Positions 1 to 8,563 of a stretch of DNA of 64,000 nucleotides are shown here, piece by piece; position 1 is the first letter of the stretch; every line of letters starts with the position of its first letter. Origin of the DNA: Falsiroseomonas tokyonensis (GTDB lineage Bacteria; Pseudomonadota; Alphaproteobacteria; Acetobacterales; Acetobacteraceae); NCBI RefSeq assembly GCF_019024325.1, contig NZ_JAFNJS010000002.1, positions 806,118 through 870,117 on the forward strand. The letters are read 5' to 3'. The position numbers and the translations under genes were made by a program. The notes beneath the pieces were generated by a model. It was not told where the DNA came from. It did no database searches and was given only the letters and a program-made list of their open reading frames with translations.

Positions 1-2
1 AC

Positions 3-1964
3 GATGCCATCGTGGTGCTGGAGAACATCCACCGCCGGATCGAGGAGGGGGAGGCGCCGCTGCTCGCCTCCATCCGCGGGGCGCGGGAGATCGCCTTCGC
101 GGTGATTGCCACCACGCTGGTGCTGATCGCGGTCTTCGTGCCGCTGTCCTTCATGGGCGGCAATACCGGGCGGCTGTTCACCGAATTCGGCTTCGCGCTG
201 GCGGCCTCCGTGCTGTTCTCGGGCCTCATCGCGCTGACGCTGACGCCGATGATGTGTTCCAAGCTGCTGCGCGCGCATGAGGGCGAGAGCCGGCTGGTGC
301 GCTGGACCGAGCCCTTCTTCCTCGGCATGAACTGGGTGCTGCGCACCACGCTGCGCCGCGCCTTGGCCGCGCCGGTGCTGACCATGGGCGCGGTGGCGGC
401 GCTGACCGGCCTGGCCGCGCTGCTGTTCTTCGTCCTGCCCAAGGAATTCGCGCCCACCGAGGATCGCGGCGTCATCATCATCCCCACCACGGGGCCCGAA
501 GGCGCCTCCTTCACCTATACCAATGAGCATGTGGAGCGGGTGGAGCGGGTATTGCGGCCCTATGCGGAGAGTGGCGAGATTTCCTCGCTTTTCGCCACCG
601 TCGGCGGCTTCCAGCGCCCGGCGCAGGCGAACCTGGCCAATATCTTCATGCGCCTGGCCCCCTGGGACCAGCGCGACCGCAAGCAGCAGGTGATCGCGGC
701 GGAGATGATGCCGGGGCTGCTGGCCATTCCCGGGGTGCGCGCCTTCGCGCTGAACCCGCCCTCGCTCGGCCAGCGCGGCTTCCAGCCGCCGGTGCAATTC
801 GTCATCGGCGGGCCGGACTACAACGTGCTGGTGCAATGGCGCGACTCCTTCCTGGAACGCGCCCGGCAGAATCCGCGCCTGCTGAACCTCGACAGCAATT
901 TCCGTGAGACCAAGCCGGAGATCCGCGTCGAAATCGACCGCCGCAAGGCGGCGGAGCTCGGTGTTTCCATCCAGTCCATCGGCCGCACCATCGAGACCAT
1001 GCTGGGCTCGCGCGAGGTCGGCACCTATGTCGAGGCCGGGCAGGAGTACAAGATCCTGCTGCAGGCGCGGGAGGAAGACCGCGCCAGCCCCTATGACCTG
1101 CAGAACATCTTCGTTCGCACGAGCAATGGCGGGCAGCTGGGCCTGATCGCGGGTTCCGGCTCCTCCCAGGGCGGGCTTGTGCCTCTGTCCAATGTGGTGA
1201 CGCTGACCGAGCGCGCCCGGCCGCAGAGCCTGTCGCGGGAGGATCGGGTGCGCGCCATCACCATCAGCGCCTCGCTCGCCCCCGGCTATACGCTGGGCGA
1301 GGCGCTGGGCTTCATGGAAGGCGTGGCGCGGGACGTGCTGCCGCCGGAGGCGCGGATCAGCTATCGCGGCCAGAGCCTGGAGTTCAAGGAAAGCTCCGGC
1401 GCGCTCTATGTCACCTTCGCGCTTGCGCTGCTGGTGGTCTTCCTGGTGCTGGCGGCGCAGTTCGAAAGCTTCATCCACCCCTTCATCATCCTGATGTCGA
1501 CGCCGCTTGCCGTCACCGGCGGTCTCCTGGCGCTGCATGTCATGGGGCTGACGCTGAACATCTTCAGCCAGATCGGCCTGGTGCTGCTGATCGGGCTGAT
1601 GGCGAAGAACGGCATCCTGGTGGTGGAATTCGCCAACCAGCTGCGCGACCGCGGCCTCTCCGTGCATGACGCGGTGATGGAGGCCTCCGTCGCCAGGCTG
1701 CGGCCGATCCTGATGACCTCCATCGCCACCGCCTTCGGCGCCCTGCCGCTGGCCATGGCGACGGGGGCGGGGGCGGAGAGCCGGGAGGCGCTGGGCGTGG
1801 TGATCGTCGGCGGCGTCACCTTCTCCACCATCCTGACGCTCTATGCCGTGCCAGCGCTGTACCTGCTGCTGGCGCCCTTCACCAAGCCGATCGGCGCCAT
1901 CGCCCAGAAGCTGTCGGAGCTGGAGCGGCAGCAGCCCGTGCACCACCCCGCGCCGGCCGAGTAG
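3..1964 (+). CDS. RND efflux transporter permease, 3' part
   Basis: Inner-membrane proton-driven pump of the AcrB/MexB (HAE1) class, working with a periplasmic adaptor and an outer-membrane channel to export drugs or other amphiphiles. The frame is open from the first bases and reads DAIVVLENIHRR, a mid-protein motif after TM4, so the N-terminal third lies outside the window. About 653 residues remain: TM5-6, the large second periplasmic loop (porter and docking domains), and TM7-12, including the AQFESFIHP and MAKNGILVVEFANQ motifs typical of this family. The substrate cannot be inferred. The stop codon lies inside a 28-base tandem repeat. Confidence 0.95.
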   Translation, partial: DAIVVLENIHRRIEEGEAPLLASIRGAREIAFAVIATTLVLIAVFVPLSFMGGNTGRLFTEFGFALAASVLFSGLIALTLTPMMCSKLLRAHEGESRLVRWTEPFFLGMNWVLRTTLRRALAAPVLTMGAVAALTGLAALLFFVLPKEFAPTEDRGVIIIPTTGPEGASFTYTNEHVERVERVLRPYAESGEISSLFATVGGFQRPAQANLANIFMRLAPWDQRDRKQQVIAAEMMPGLLAIPGVRAFALNPPSLGQRGFQPPVQFVIGGPDYNVLVQWRDSFLERARQNPRLLNLDSNFRETKPEIRVEIDRRKAAELGVSIQSIGRTIETMLGSREVGTYVEAGQEYKILLQAREEDRASPYDLQNIFVRTSNGGQLGLIAGSGSSQGGLVPLSNVVTLTERARPQSLSREDRVRAITISASLAPGYTLGEALGFMEGVARDVLPPEARISYRGQSLEFKESSGALYVTFALALLVVFLVLAAQFESFIHPFIILMSTPLAVTGGLLALHVMGLTLNIFSQIGLVLLIGLMAKNGILVVEFANQLRDRGLSVHDAVMEASVARLRPILMTSIATAFGALPLAMATGAGAESREALGVVIVGGVTFSTILTLYAVPALYLLLAPFTKPIGAIAQKLSELERQQPVHHPAPAE

Positions 1965-2032
1965 GGGGCGCCGGCCCGCGCCGGCTGAGTAGTGGGCGCG
2001 AGCCCGCGCCGGGCCAGCGAGGTAGGCGCGGG
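1947..2032 (+). repeat. Three imperfect 28-base tandem repeats
   Basis: Units start at 1947, 1975 and 2003, each beginning CCCGCGCCGG and carrying a version of GAGTAGnGGGCGC. The first unit contains the last codons and stop of the RND gene. The period (28) is not a multiple of three, so expansion had to occur at or after the stop. Confidence 0.7.
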
Positions 2033-2053
2033 CGCCGAGCCGGGCTAAATCCC

Positions 2054-2071
2054 CCCGAAGCAATCTTCGGG
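2054..2071 (+). promoter_or_regulatory. Hairpin just upstream of the ThDP enzyme start
   Basis: A perfect 7-base stem CCCGAAG / CTTCGGG with loop CAAT ends 10 bases before the GTG start at 2082. The right arm abuts the GGGAGAG that is the only plausible ribosome binding site. It could affect translation of the downstream gene, or terminate read-through from the RND gene; there is no T run. Confidence 0.4.
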
Positions 2072-2081
2072 AGAGTTCGGC

Positions 2082-3779
2082 GTGGCGCATGCGGCAGTAC
2101 AGACTTCCAAGGGCATCGAGGCCCGGACGGGTGGCCAGCTTCTGGCGGATGCGCTGGTCGCCAATGGCGCGACCCATGTCTTCGCCGTGCCGGGCGAAAG
2201 CTACCTCGACCTGCTGGATGGCCTCTACAACCAGCGCAACCGCATCGAGCTGGTGACCTGCCGCTTCGAGGCCGGCGCGGTCCATATGGCGGAAGCCCAT
2301 GGCAAGCTGACCGGCAAGGCGGGCGTCGCCGTGGTCACCCGCGGCCCCGGCGCCTGCCACGCCGCCATCGGCGTCCACGTCGCCTTCCAGGACAGCACCC
2401 CGCTGGTGCTGCTGGTCGGCCAGATCCCGATGAACGAGACCGACCGGGAGACCTTCCAGGAGGTCGACTACCGCCGCTTCTTCGGCCCGATCGCCAAGTG
2501 GGTCACGCAGATCGACGAGGCGGCGCGGATTCCCGAACTCATCGCCCATGCCTTCGATGTCGCGACCAGCGGCCGCCCGGGGCCCGTGGTGGTGGCGCTG
2601 TCGGAGGAAATGCAGAAGGACCTGGCCAGCGTGCCGGATATCGGCCCGGGCGCTGTCATGCCGGCCTATCCGGCGCCGGCGGCGCTGGACCGGATGATGG
2701 AGATGCTGAGCCGCGCCGCGCGCCCGTTGGCGATCCTCGGCGGCAGCGGCTGGACGCCGGAGGGCAAGGCCGCGATCCGCGACTTCCTGGTGGGCAACGA
2801 CATCCCCACCGCCGTCTCCTTCCGCCGCATGGGCCTGTTCGACGGCACCTCCGCCCATTATGCGGGCGATCTCGGCGTTGGCGCCGATGCCGGGCTGGTG
2901 GCCAAGGCGCGCGAGGCGGACCTGATCCTCGCCTTCGGCACCCGGCTCGGGGAGCCGGTGAGCCAGGGCTATACGCTGTTCGATTTCGCGGGAAAGCAGC
3001 CGATCATCCAGGTCCACCAGGACCAGGCGGAGATCGGCCGGGTGCATCGCGTGGCGCTCGGCATCACCGCCGACGTCAATGCCTTCGCCGCCGCCGCCAA
3101 GGCCCTGCCGCCCATCGCGCAGCCGCGCTGGGGCGACTGGCGCAAGGCGGTGCGTGCACAGCGTGAGGCGCAGGCCAAGGCGCCGCAGTATGAGGGCCCG
3201 CTGAACCTGGCCGTGGCGCTGCAGGAGCTGGAGAAGGTCCTGCCGGCGGACACGATCTACACCTCGGATGCCGGCAACTTCGCCACCTGGCCGAACCGCT
3301 TCATGCATGTGCGGGAAGGCCAGGATTTCCTCGGCCCGACCAACGGCGCCATGGGCTATGGCATTCCCGCGGCCATCGGCGCGGCCATCACCCATCCGGA
3401 CCGCACCGTGGTCTGCTTCGTGGGCGATGGCGGCGCGCTGATGACCGGGCAGGAGATGGCGACCTGCTTCCACCACAACGCGGCGCCGATCATCCTGGTC
3501 TTCAACAACGGCATGTACGGCACCATCCGCATGTACCAGGAGCGCACCTATCCCGGCCGCGTCTCCGGCACCAAGCTGACCAATCCCGACTTTTCCCGCT
3601 TCATCGAGGCCTTCGGCGGCCATGGCGAGGTGGTCTCGGAGACGGCGGAACTGGTGCCCGCCTTCCAGCGCGCAAAGGCCAGTGGCAAGGCGGCGATCAT
3701 CGAGATCCGCATGAATCCGGAACAGGTGACCAATCGCGCCACCATCGAACAGCTGCGGGCCCAGGCGAAAAAGGCCTGA
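2082..3779 (+). CDS. Thiamine-diphosphate-dependent enzyme, acetolactate synthase large-subunit-like
   Basis: A 565-residue cytoplasmic ThDP enzyme of the acetolactate synthase/benzoylformate decarboxylase superfamily. The N-terminal pyrimidine-binding domain has the catalytic glutamate (RFEAGAVHMAEA, Glu63). A central domain spans about 190-330. The C-terminal domain carries the GDGG...FNNGMYG Mg-ThDP motif. Start is GTG with GGGAGAG upstream. No small regulatory subunit (ilvH) is adjacent, and the gene stands alone, so a biosynthetic ilvB role is unlikely. A catabolic 2-keto-acid or acyl-CoA carboligase or lyase role is more likely; the substrate is not predictable from what is seen. Confidence 0.85.
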   Translation: MAHAAVQTSKGIEARTGGQLLADALVANGATHVFAVPGESYLDLLDGLYNQRNRIELVTCRFEAGAVHMAEAHGKLTGKAGVAVVTRGPGACHAAIGVHVAFQDSTPLVLLVGQIPMNETDRETFQEVDYRRFFGPIAKWVTQIDEAARIPELIAHAFDVATSGRPGPVVVALSEEMQKDLASVPDIGPGAVMPAYPAPAALDRMMEMLSRAARPLAILGGSGWTPEGKAAIRDFLVGNDIPTAVSFRRMGLFDGTSAHYAGDLGVGADAGLVAKAREADLILAFGTRLGEPVSQGYTLFDFAGKQPIIQVHQDQAEIGRVHRVALGITADVNAFAAAAKALPPIAQPRWGDWRKAVRAQREAQAKAPQYEGPLNLAVALQELEKVLPADTIYTSDAGNFATWPNRFMHVREGQDFLGPTNGAMGYGIPAAIGAAITHPDRTVVCFVGDGGALMTGQEMATCFHHNAAPIILVFNNGMYGTIRMYQERTYPGRVSGTKLTNPDFSRFIEAFGGHGEVVSETAELVPAFQRAKASGKAAIIEIRMNPEQVTNRATIEQLRAQAKKA

Positions 3780-3787
3780 GCCGGCGC

Positions 3788-3819
3788 CCGGTGCGGATCG
3801 GTGCCCCGGTCCGCACCGG
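3788..3819. terminator. Bidirectional terminator-like hairpin between convergent genes
   Basis: Perfect 10-base inverted repeat CCGGTGCGGA / TCCGCACCGG with a 12-base loop, lying between the stop of the ThDP gene (3779) and the stop of the minus-strand gene (3834). A short TTGG follows on the plus strand. Position and stability suggest termination for both directions; a poor T tract keeps confidence moderate. Confidence 0.6.
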
Positions 3820-3833
3820 TTGGATCGGCGGCA

Positions 3834-4202
3834 CTACGGAGATCGGAACCGCGCCCCATCGGCGCGGATGAACACGCGCAGCGGCGTGGTGCCGGACCCC
3901 GAGCCATCCTTCGCCCGCCAGCGGCCGTTCTCGCACATCAGCCCGCCCGGTGCGGGTACCGCATCGAACTCGACCTCGTTGCGGAAAACCTGGCCTTCCG
4001 GCGAGATGGCGGCGAAGTCCGTGCGGCAGACCGGCCCCACCACCACGGGGTCGTAGCCATCGATCATCCAGCCCCCGCCGCCGGTGCTTTCGAAGCGGGG
4101 CAGCAGGGGCGGCCAGCTTGCCGGATCCTCGGCCTGCAAGGGGCCGGGGGCCAGCAGGCTGCCGCCAAGCAGGGCCGCGACAAGGGTGAAGGCGCGTCGC
4201 AT
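3834..4202 (-). CDS. Small exported protein of unknown function
   Basis: 122 residues beginning with a clear Sec signal peptide (MRR, then a hydrophobic stretch, cleavage near LQA-ED at about residue 25). The mature part, about 97 residues, has two cysteines (GPVCRTDF and GGLMCENGRW) that could form a disulfide, and is glycine- and proline-rich. No family recognised. It is third in a minus-strand row after gamma-glutamyltransferase and a Bug receptor; a 64-base gap separates it from the receptor, so cotranscription is possible. Confidence 0.65.
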   Translation of the reverse strand: MRRAFTLVAALLGGSLLAPGPLQAEDPASWPPLLPRFESTGGGGWMIDGYDPVVVGPVCRTDFAAISPEGQVFRNEVEFDAVPAPGGLMCENGRWRAKDGSGSGTTPLRVFIRADGARFRSP

Positions 4203-4266
4203 CCGGCATCTCCATGAGGGGCTACACCAAGCACTACGGCGCAGCCCCCCATCCGGATGCAGGCGG

Positions 4267-5235
4267 CTATTCGGGCTGCAGCCCGGTGGAGCGCACCAGT
4301 TCCTGCCACAGGGCGCGCTGGGTCCGCATCAGCGCCAGGAATGCCTCGGGCGTCGAGGGATAGGGCGCATTGCCGTTGGCGGCTAGGCGCTCGATCATCT
4401 GCGGCTTCTTCAGCCCCTCATTGATGGCGGCATTCATGCGCGCGACGATCGGCTCCGGAATTCCCTTCGGGCCCATCACGGCCGAGAAGCTCGGCAGGTC
4501 GTAGTTCGGCACGCCCTGTTCCTGCACGGTGGGGAATTCCGGGGCCAGCGGCCAGCGCGTGGGATTGGTCACCGCCAGCGCGCGGATCTGGCCGGCCCGC
4601 ACCGCGCCGATGACGCCGGAATAGCTGTCGAAGACCACCTGGATATTGCCCGCAATCAGATCCGCCAGCGCCGGCGCGGCGCCACGATAGGGCACATGGG
4701 TCAGCTCCGTCCCGGTGCGCTGCATGAACAGCACGCCCAGCATGTGGTTGGCGCCGCCGGCACCGGCGGAGCCGTAGTTCAGCTTGCCCGGATTGGCCTT
4801 CGCATGGGCCACCAGCTCCTGGATATTGGTCACCGGCAATGCGTTGTTGACGCAGACCATGGCGGTGCCGGTGGCGAAGGTGGCGATGCAGGTGAAGTCC
4901 TCCACCCCCTCATAGCCCGGCGTCTTGAACAGCAGCGGCGCGCCGAGGTGGGAGGAGGGGCTGGCCATCATCACCGTGTAGCCATCGGGCGCGGATTGGG
5001 CGACATGCGCCGTGCCGATGGTGCCGCCGGCGCCGGCGCGGTTGTCCACCACCACCTGCACGCCCAGCCCCTCGGCCAGCGCCTGCGCCTGCAGCCGCCC
5101 GGCAATGTCGCTGGCGCCGCCGGGTGGGTAGGGGACCACCAGGCGAATGGGCCGGGCGGGCCAGGGCGCCTGGGCGAGGGCAGGGGCGGCGAGCAGGCCT
5201 GCGGCGATGGCGGGCAGGTGGCGACGGCGCAGCAT
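4267..5235 (-). CDS. Bug-family (TTT) periplasmic solute-binding protein
   Basis: 322 residues with an N-terminal signal peptide (MLRRRHLP...ALA-QA). The mature start WPARPIRLVVPYPPGG and the DGYTVMMAS loop are hallmarks of Bug/TctC-type periplasmic receptors, which bind carboxylates or amides. The start has GGAG seven bases upstream. No TctA/TctB membrane partners are nearby, so this is an orphan receptor. It lies 64 bases downstream of the gamma-glutamyltransferase gene in the same direction, so a gamma-glutamyl compound or its product is a reasonable ligand guess. Confidence 0.9.
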   Translation of the reverse strand: MLRRRHLPAIAAGLLAAPALAQAPWPARPIRLVVPYPPGGASDIAGRLQAQALAEGLGVQVVVDNRAGAGGTIGTAHVAQSAPDGYTVMMASPSSHLGAPLLFKTPGYEGVEDFTCIATFATGTAMVCVNNALPVTNIQELVAHAKANPGKLNYGSAGAGGANHMLGVLFMQRTGTELTHVPYRGAAPALADLIAGNIQVVFDSYSGVIGAVRAGQIRALAVTNPTRWPLAPEFPTVQEQGVPNYDLPSFSAVMGPKGIPEPIVARMNAAINEGLKKPQMIERLAANGNAPYPSTPEAFLALMRTQRALWQELVRSTGLQPE

Positions 5236-5299
5236 CAGGCGACTCCGGAGGGGAAATGATCCGCCCAGTTGGATGCAACTTCGCCGCGGACCGCAAGCC

Positions 5300-7087
5300 C
5301 TATCGCCCGACGGCGTAGCCCTGCATGCCGCGCGGATTGGCGCCGGCGAAAAGCTGGCCGTCCACCTCCTGCCGCGCGGCGCTGAGGCGCCCCTCGGACC
5401 AGTCGCCGCCGGTATCCACCTGGTGGCCGCGGGCGGTCAGCATGCGGGCGACCTCCGGCGCATAGCGGCCTTCCAGCACCACCTTGCCGGGGCGGGCGAC
5501 GCGCGGCCAGAAGCTGCTGGGCCAGTGTTCCGTGTGGAAGGCGGGCGCATCGATGGCCTGCTGGATGTTCAGGCCGAAATCCACCATGCGGGACAGCATG
5601 ATGGGCTGCCACTGGTCCTGCTGCTCCCCACCCGGCGTGCCGAAGCTCATCCAGGGGCGGCCCTCCTTCAGCACCATGGCCGGGGACAGGGTGGTGCGCG
5701 GCCGCTTGCCCGGCTTCAGCCCGTTCGGCAGGTTCTCGTCCAGCCAGAACATCTGCCCGCGCGTGCCGAGGCAGAAACCCAGCCCCGGCACGGCCGGGGA
5801 GGACTGGAACCAGCCGCCCGACGGCGTGGCGGAGACCATGTTGCCCTGGGCGTCGATGACATCGATGTGGCAGGTATCCGCGCCCGAAACGCCGAGGCGC
5901 GCCACCGTGGGCTCGCCGGCGCCCGGCGCGCGGGTCAGCATCTCGATCCGGCTGGCGGCGTCGTGGTCCACCCAGGGGGTGGCGAGGCCGGGCAGGGTGC
6001 CGGGGCGGAGATCCAGGCTCGCGGCCTCACCCACCAGCTTGCGGCGCTCGGCGGCGTATTCGTCGGACAGCAGGTGGTGGATCGGCACATCGACGAAATC
6101 GGGGTCGCCGTAGAAGGCCTCGCGATCGGCGAAGGCGAGCTTCATGCATTCCACTACGGTATGGACGAACTGCTCGCCCAGCGGGTCCATGGCGCCGATA
6201 TCGAAGCCTTCCAGCAGCGCGAGGGTCTGCAGCATGGCCGGGCCCTGGCTCCAGACGCCGCATTTCAGCACGGTATGGCCGCGATAGTCGCGCCGCAGCG
6301 GGGCCTCCGTGCTGGCGCGCCAGTGGGACATGTCCTGCGCCGTCAGCACGCCCTTGTGGCGCTGGCCGGAGGCATCGAGCAGCGCGTCACGCGCGAAGAA
6401 CTCCCCGATCGCCTCGGCGACGAAGCCGCCATACCAGGCATTCCGCGCCGCCTCGATCTGCGCCACGCGGTCATGGCCCGCCGCCTCTGCCTCCCGCAGC
6501 ACCCGCTCCCATGTCAGCGCCAGGGTGGGGTTGGCGTAGAGGCCGCCGGCGACCGGGCCGCCGTTCTTCAGCCAGATCTCGGCGGAGGTCGGCCATTCGG
6601 ATTCGAACAGCGGCTTCACCGTGTTCAGCGTGGCGACCACGCGGGGCACGTAGTGGATGCCGCGATGGGCGTAGCCGATGGCGTAGGACAGCACGTCGCG
6701 CAGCGACCAGGTGCCGTAGTCGCGCAGCATCAGCGCCCAAGCATCGAAGGCGCCGGGCACCATGGCGGGCAGGAAGCCGGTGCCGGGGATCAGGTCGAGG
6801 CCGAGTTCGCCCTTCACATGGGCGACGGTGAGCCCCGCCGGTGCCACGCCCTGGCCGCAGATCACGCGCTGCGCGCCGGCCTTGGCGTCGTGGATGATGA
6901 TGGGGCAGTCGCCGCCCGGCCCGTTCAGATGCGGCTCCGCCACCTGCAGGGTGAAGCCGGCGGCCACCGCGGCGTCGAAGGCGTTGCCCCCCCTTTCCAG
7001 CACCGCCATGCCGACCTGGGATGCGATCCAGTGGGTGGAAGCGACGACGCCAAAGGTGCCGGCGATTTCGGGGCGCGTTGTGAACAT
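5300..7087 (-). CDS. Gamma-glutamyltransferase family protein
   Basis: 595 residues of the Ntn-hydrolase gamma-glutamyltranspeptidase family, which cleaves gamma-glutamyl amides such as glutathione, or cephalosporin acyl chains. The N-terminal GGNAFDAAVAAGFTLQV and NGPGGDC motifs are present. The autoprocessing threonine is Thr405 in the ADTCHIDVID segment (normally TTH), giving a small subunit of about 190 residues. No signal peptide is visible, so it may be cytoplasmic and specialised, like other GGT-like hydrolases. Start chosen at the ATG at 7087; the frame stays open further upstream but that part does not resemble the family. First gene of a minus-strand group with the Bug receptor. Confidence 0.9.
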   Translation of the reverse strand: MFTTRPEIAGTFGVVASTHWIASQVGMAVLERGGNAFDAAVAAGFTLQVAEPHLNGPGGDCPIIIHDAKAGAQRVICGQGVAPAGLTVAHVKGELGLDLIPGTGFLPAMVPGAFDAWALMLRDYGTWSLRDVLSYAIGYAHRGIHYVPRVVATLNTVKPLFESEWPTSAEIWLKNGGPVAGGLYANPTLALTWERVLREAEAAGHDRVAQIEAARNAWYGGFVAEAIGEFFARDALLDASGQRHKGVLTAQDMSHWRASTEAPLRRDYRGHTVLKCGVWSQGPAMLQTLALLEGFDIGAMDPLGEQFVHTVVECMKLAFADREAFYGDPDFVDVPIHHLLSDEYAAERRKLVGEAASLDLRPGTLPGLATPWVDHDAASRIEMLTRAPGAGEPTVARLGVSGADTCHIDVIDAQGNMVSATPSGGWFQSSPAVPGLGFCLGTRGQMFWLDENLPNGLKPGKRPRTTLSPAMVLKEGRPWMSFGTPGGEQQDQWQPIMLSRMVDFGLNIQQAIDAPAFHTEHWPSSFWPRVARPGKVVLEGRYAPEVARMLTARGHQVDTGGDWSEGRLSAARQEVDGQLFAGANPRGMQGYAVGR

Positions 7088-7172
7088 TGGGGGGAAAATC
7101 CGTCTGGCGGCTTGAGGGCGCCGATAGGCGCAGGCAGAAGCGTCACGGTCAATATTGCGGTGCGCAAAGACG

Positions 7173-7751
7173 ATGCTGGTGCCTGTGGTGGGGCCCTCCG
7201 GGGCGGGCAAGGATACGCTGATGGAGGCGGCGCGCGCGCGGCTGGCGCGCGATGCCCGTTTCATCTTCGCCCGGCGCCACATCACCCGCCCGGCCGATGC
7301 GGGCGGCGAGGCGCATTTCCCGATCAGCCCCGAGGAATTCCGCCGCATGCAGAAGGAAGGCGCCTATGCGCTGTGGTGGGAGGCGCATGGGCTGCTCTAT
7401 GGCATCCCCGCCGCCCTGGAAGTGCCGCTGGCGGCCGGCCGCGTGGTGGTGGCGAACCTGTCCCGCACGGTGCTGGCCGAGGCCGCCGCGCGCTACCCAA
7501 CGCGCATCCTGAACATCACCGCGCCGCCCGCCGTGCTGGCCGCGCGCCTGGCCGCGCGTGGCCGCGAGACCGAGGCCGACATCGCCGCCCGCCTGGCGCG
7601 GGAGGCGGCGCTGCCGCCGGGGCTGGAGGTAGAGACGGTGTTGAACGATGCCAGCGTGGAGGAAGGCGTCGCGCGCGTGTTGGCCGCGCTCAACCGAGCA
7701 GCGGCAGACGCTCGGCCAGCAGGAAGGGCGCAGCCGGCCCCGCCTGGGTGA
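7173..7751 (+). CDS. phnN: Ribose 1,5-bisphosphate phosphokinase
   Basis: 192 residues of the guanylate-kinase-like fold. PhnN makes PRPP from ribose 1,5-bisphosphate, the last step of the carbon-phosphorus lyase pathway. P-loop VVGPSGAGKDT is at residues 5-15; a RHITRP motif follows. Start taken at the ATG, because an in-frame TTG 18 bases upstream only adds RCAKT-like residues. The last ~19 codons run over the 3' end of the convergent DUF1045 gene, a 62-base overlap, adding an Ala/Pro tail not usual for the family. It lies on the opposite strand from the other phn genes, divergent from gamma-glutamyltransferase. Confidence 0.9.
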   Translation: MLVPVVGPSGAGKDTLMEAARARLARDARFIFARRHITRPADAGGEAHFPISPEEFRRMQKEGAYALWWEAHGLLYGIPAALEVPLAAGRVVVANLSRTVLAEAAARYPTRILNITAPPAVLAARLAARGRETEADIAARLAREAALPPGLEVETVLNDASVEEGVARVLAALNRAAADARPAGRAQPAPPG

Positions 7752-8364
7752 ACAGACAAAGCTCCGTCACCCGCCGCGGCTGCGCCGGCACATCGCCGAG
7801 ATGCGCCTCCAGCGCCGGGCGCACCACTGCCATCTCGGCCTCGTTCAGGCGGCGCGAGAGCGTGACGTGGAACCACCACTCGGAAAAGACATAGTGGTAG
7901 CCCCAGCGGTGCAGGTTCTGGCGCTGCGCCTCCGTCATGCGTTCCGGCTTGCGGCGCGCGATTTCCTCCTCCGTCGGCGGCGCACGATGCGCGTCGAGGC
8001 CGGCGACGCAGGCATCGCAGAGCGCCTGCAGATCGTCGGAGCGCTGCGTCTCCAGCAGCGCCAGGAAGCCGTGATGCTCGGCGAGCTGCAGCGGGGGCAG
8101 GGCGAAGGGGCGCGTGCGCAGGGCGAGCGCCATGGCGTCCTCGCGCAGCGCGGCATAGCTGGTGGCGAGGCGGAAAGGCGGCTTCAGCGTGGCATGCAGG
8201 CCATAGCCGCGGGCGTCCCTTGTGAGCTCGGCGATATCCAGGCCGGGCAGGGCGGGCTGCGGGAGGGTGGCACCGGTCTCGGTGTCCCGACCGAGCCAGG
8301 TGGAGCCGAGCTCGTGCAGCGGGTCATCGATGCGCGGCGCCCAGTAGATGCCGACGCGCATCAT
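7690..8364 (-). CDS. DUF1045 phosphonate-metabolism protein, 2H phosphoesterase-like
   Basis: 224 residues, a family found almost only in carbon-phosphorus lyase loci. Two HxT motifs are visible, His57-Ala-Thr59 in GLHATLKPPF and His166-Val-Thr168 in WWFHVTLSRR, spaced 109 residues apart. This is the signature of 2H phosphoesterases, which open or hydrolyse cyclic phosphodiesters. No phnP is present in the window, so it may process the ribosyl 1,2-cyclic phosphate product of C-P lyase; that role is inference. ATG at 8364 is followed by a second ATG. Upstream lie two palindromic repeats separating it from phnM. Confidence 0.85.
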   Translation of the reverse strand: MMRVGIYWAPRIDDPLHELGSTWLGRDTETGATLPQPALPGLDIAELTRDARGYGLHATLKPPFRLATSYAALREDAMALALRTRPFALPPLQLAEHHGFLALLETQRSDDLQALCDACVAGLDAHRAPPTEEEIARRKPERMTEAQRQNLHRWGYHYVFSEWWFHVTLSRRLNEAEMAVVRPALEAHLGDVPAQPRRVTELCLFTQAGPAAPFLLAERLPLLG

Positions 8365-8382
8365 GGCCGCAGCATCCCAAGA

Positions 8383-8424
8383 CTCCCTCTCCCCCCAACG
8401 GGGGGGGAGGGTTGGGGTGGGGGC
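8383..8424 (+). repeat. Dispersed palindromic (REP-like) element, copy 1
   Basis: CTCCCTCTCCCCCC-loop-GGGGGGGGAGGG followed by TTGGGGTGGGGG. Forms a long C/G stem. The same architecture recurs near 8504, 11154, 11208, 30017 and partly 33235. It is inverted relative to the copy at 8504, so the two form a pair flanking about 79 bases. Confidence 0.75.
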
Positions 8425-8503
8425 CGCCATTGCATGATGGGCGCAGTCAGGTGGGCGGGACCGGAACTGTACCGCGCCCGTGGCGAGGTCGTGCCGAAAC
8501 GGC

Positions 8504-8553
8504 ACTCCCCCCCCACCCCGACCCCACCCCCCCAAAGCGGGGGGAGAGGGAGA
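8504..8553 (-). repeat. Dispersed palindromic (REP-like) element, copy 2
   Basis: Inverted counterpart of the copy at 8383. Read on the minus strand it begins CTCCCTCTCCCCCC and ends in GGGGT/GGGGTGGGG blocks. It lies just downstream of the phnM stop, between phnM and the DUF1045 gene, and could act as an mRNA stabiliser or a partial terminator inside the operon. Confidence 0.75.
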
Positions 8554-8563
8554 AGCAGGCCCC

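Noticed and set aside
2082-3779. Calling the ThDP enzyme the biosynthetic ilvB
   Set aside because: No ilvH/ilvC next to it, and the superfamily is too broad to name the reaction from motifs alone.
5147-7894. A very long open frame on the plus strand, over 900 codons, opposite the gamma-glutamyltransferase gene
   Set aside because: It is antisense to a clear enzyme gene, its product is low-complexity (His/Ala/Gly/Arg), and GC-rich DNA gives such shadows. No motif is seen.
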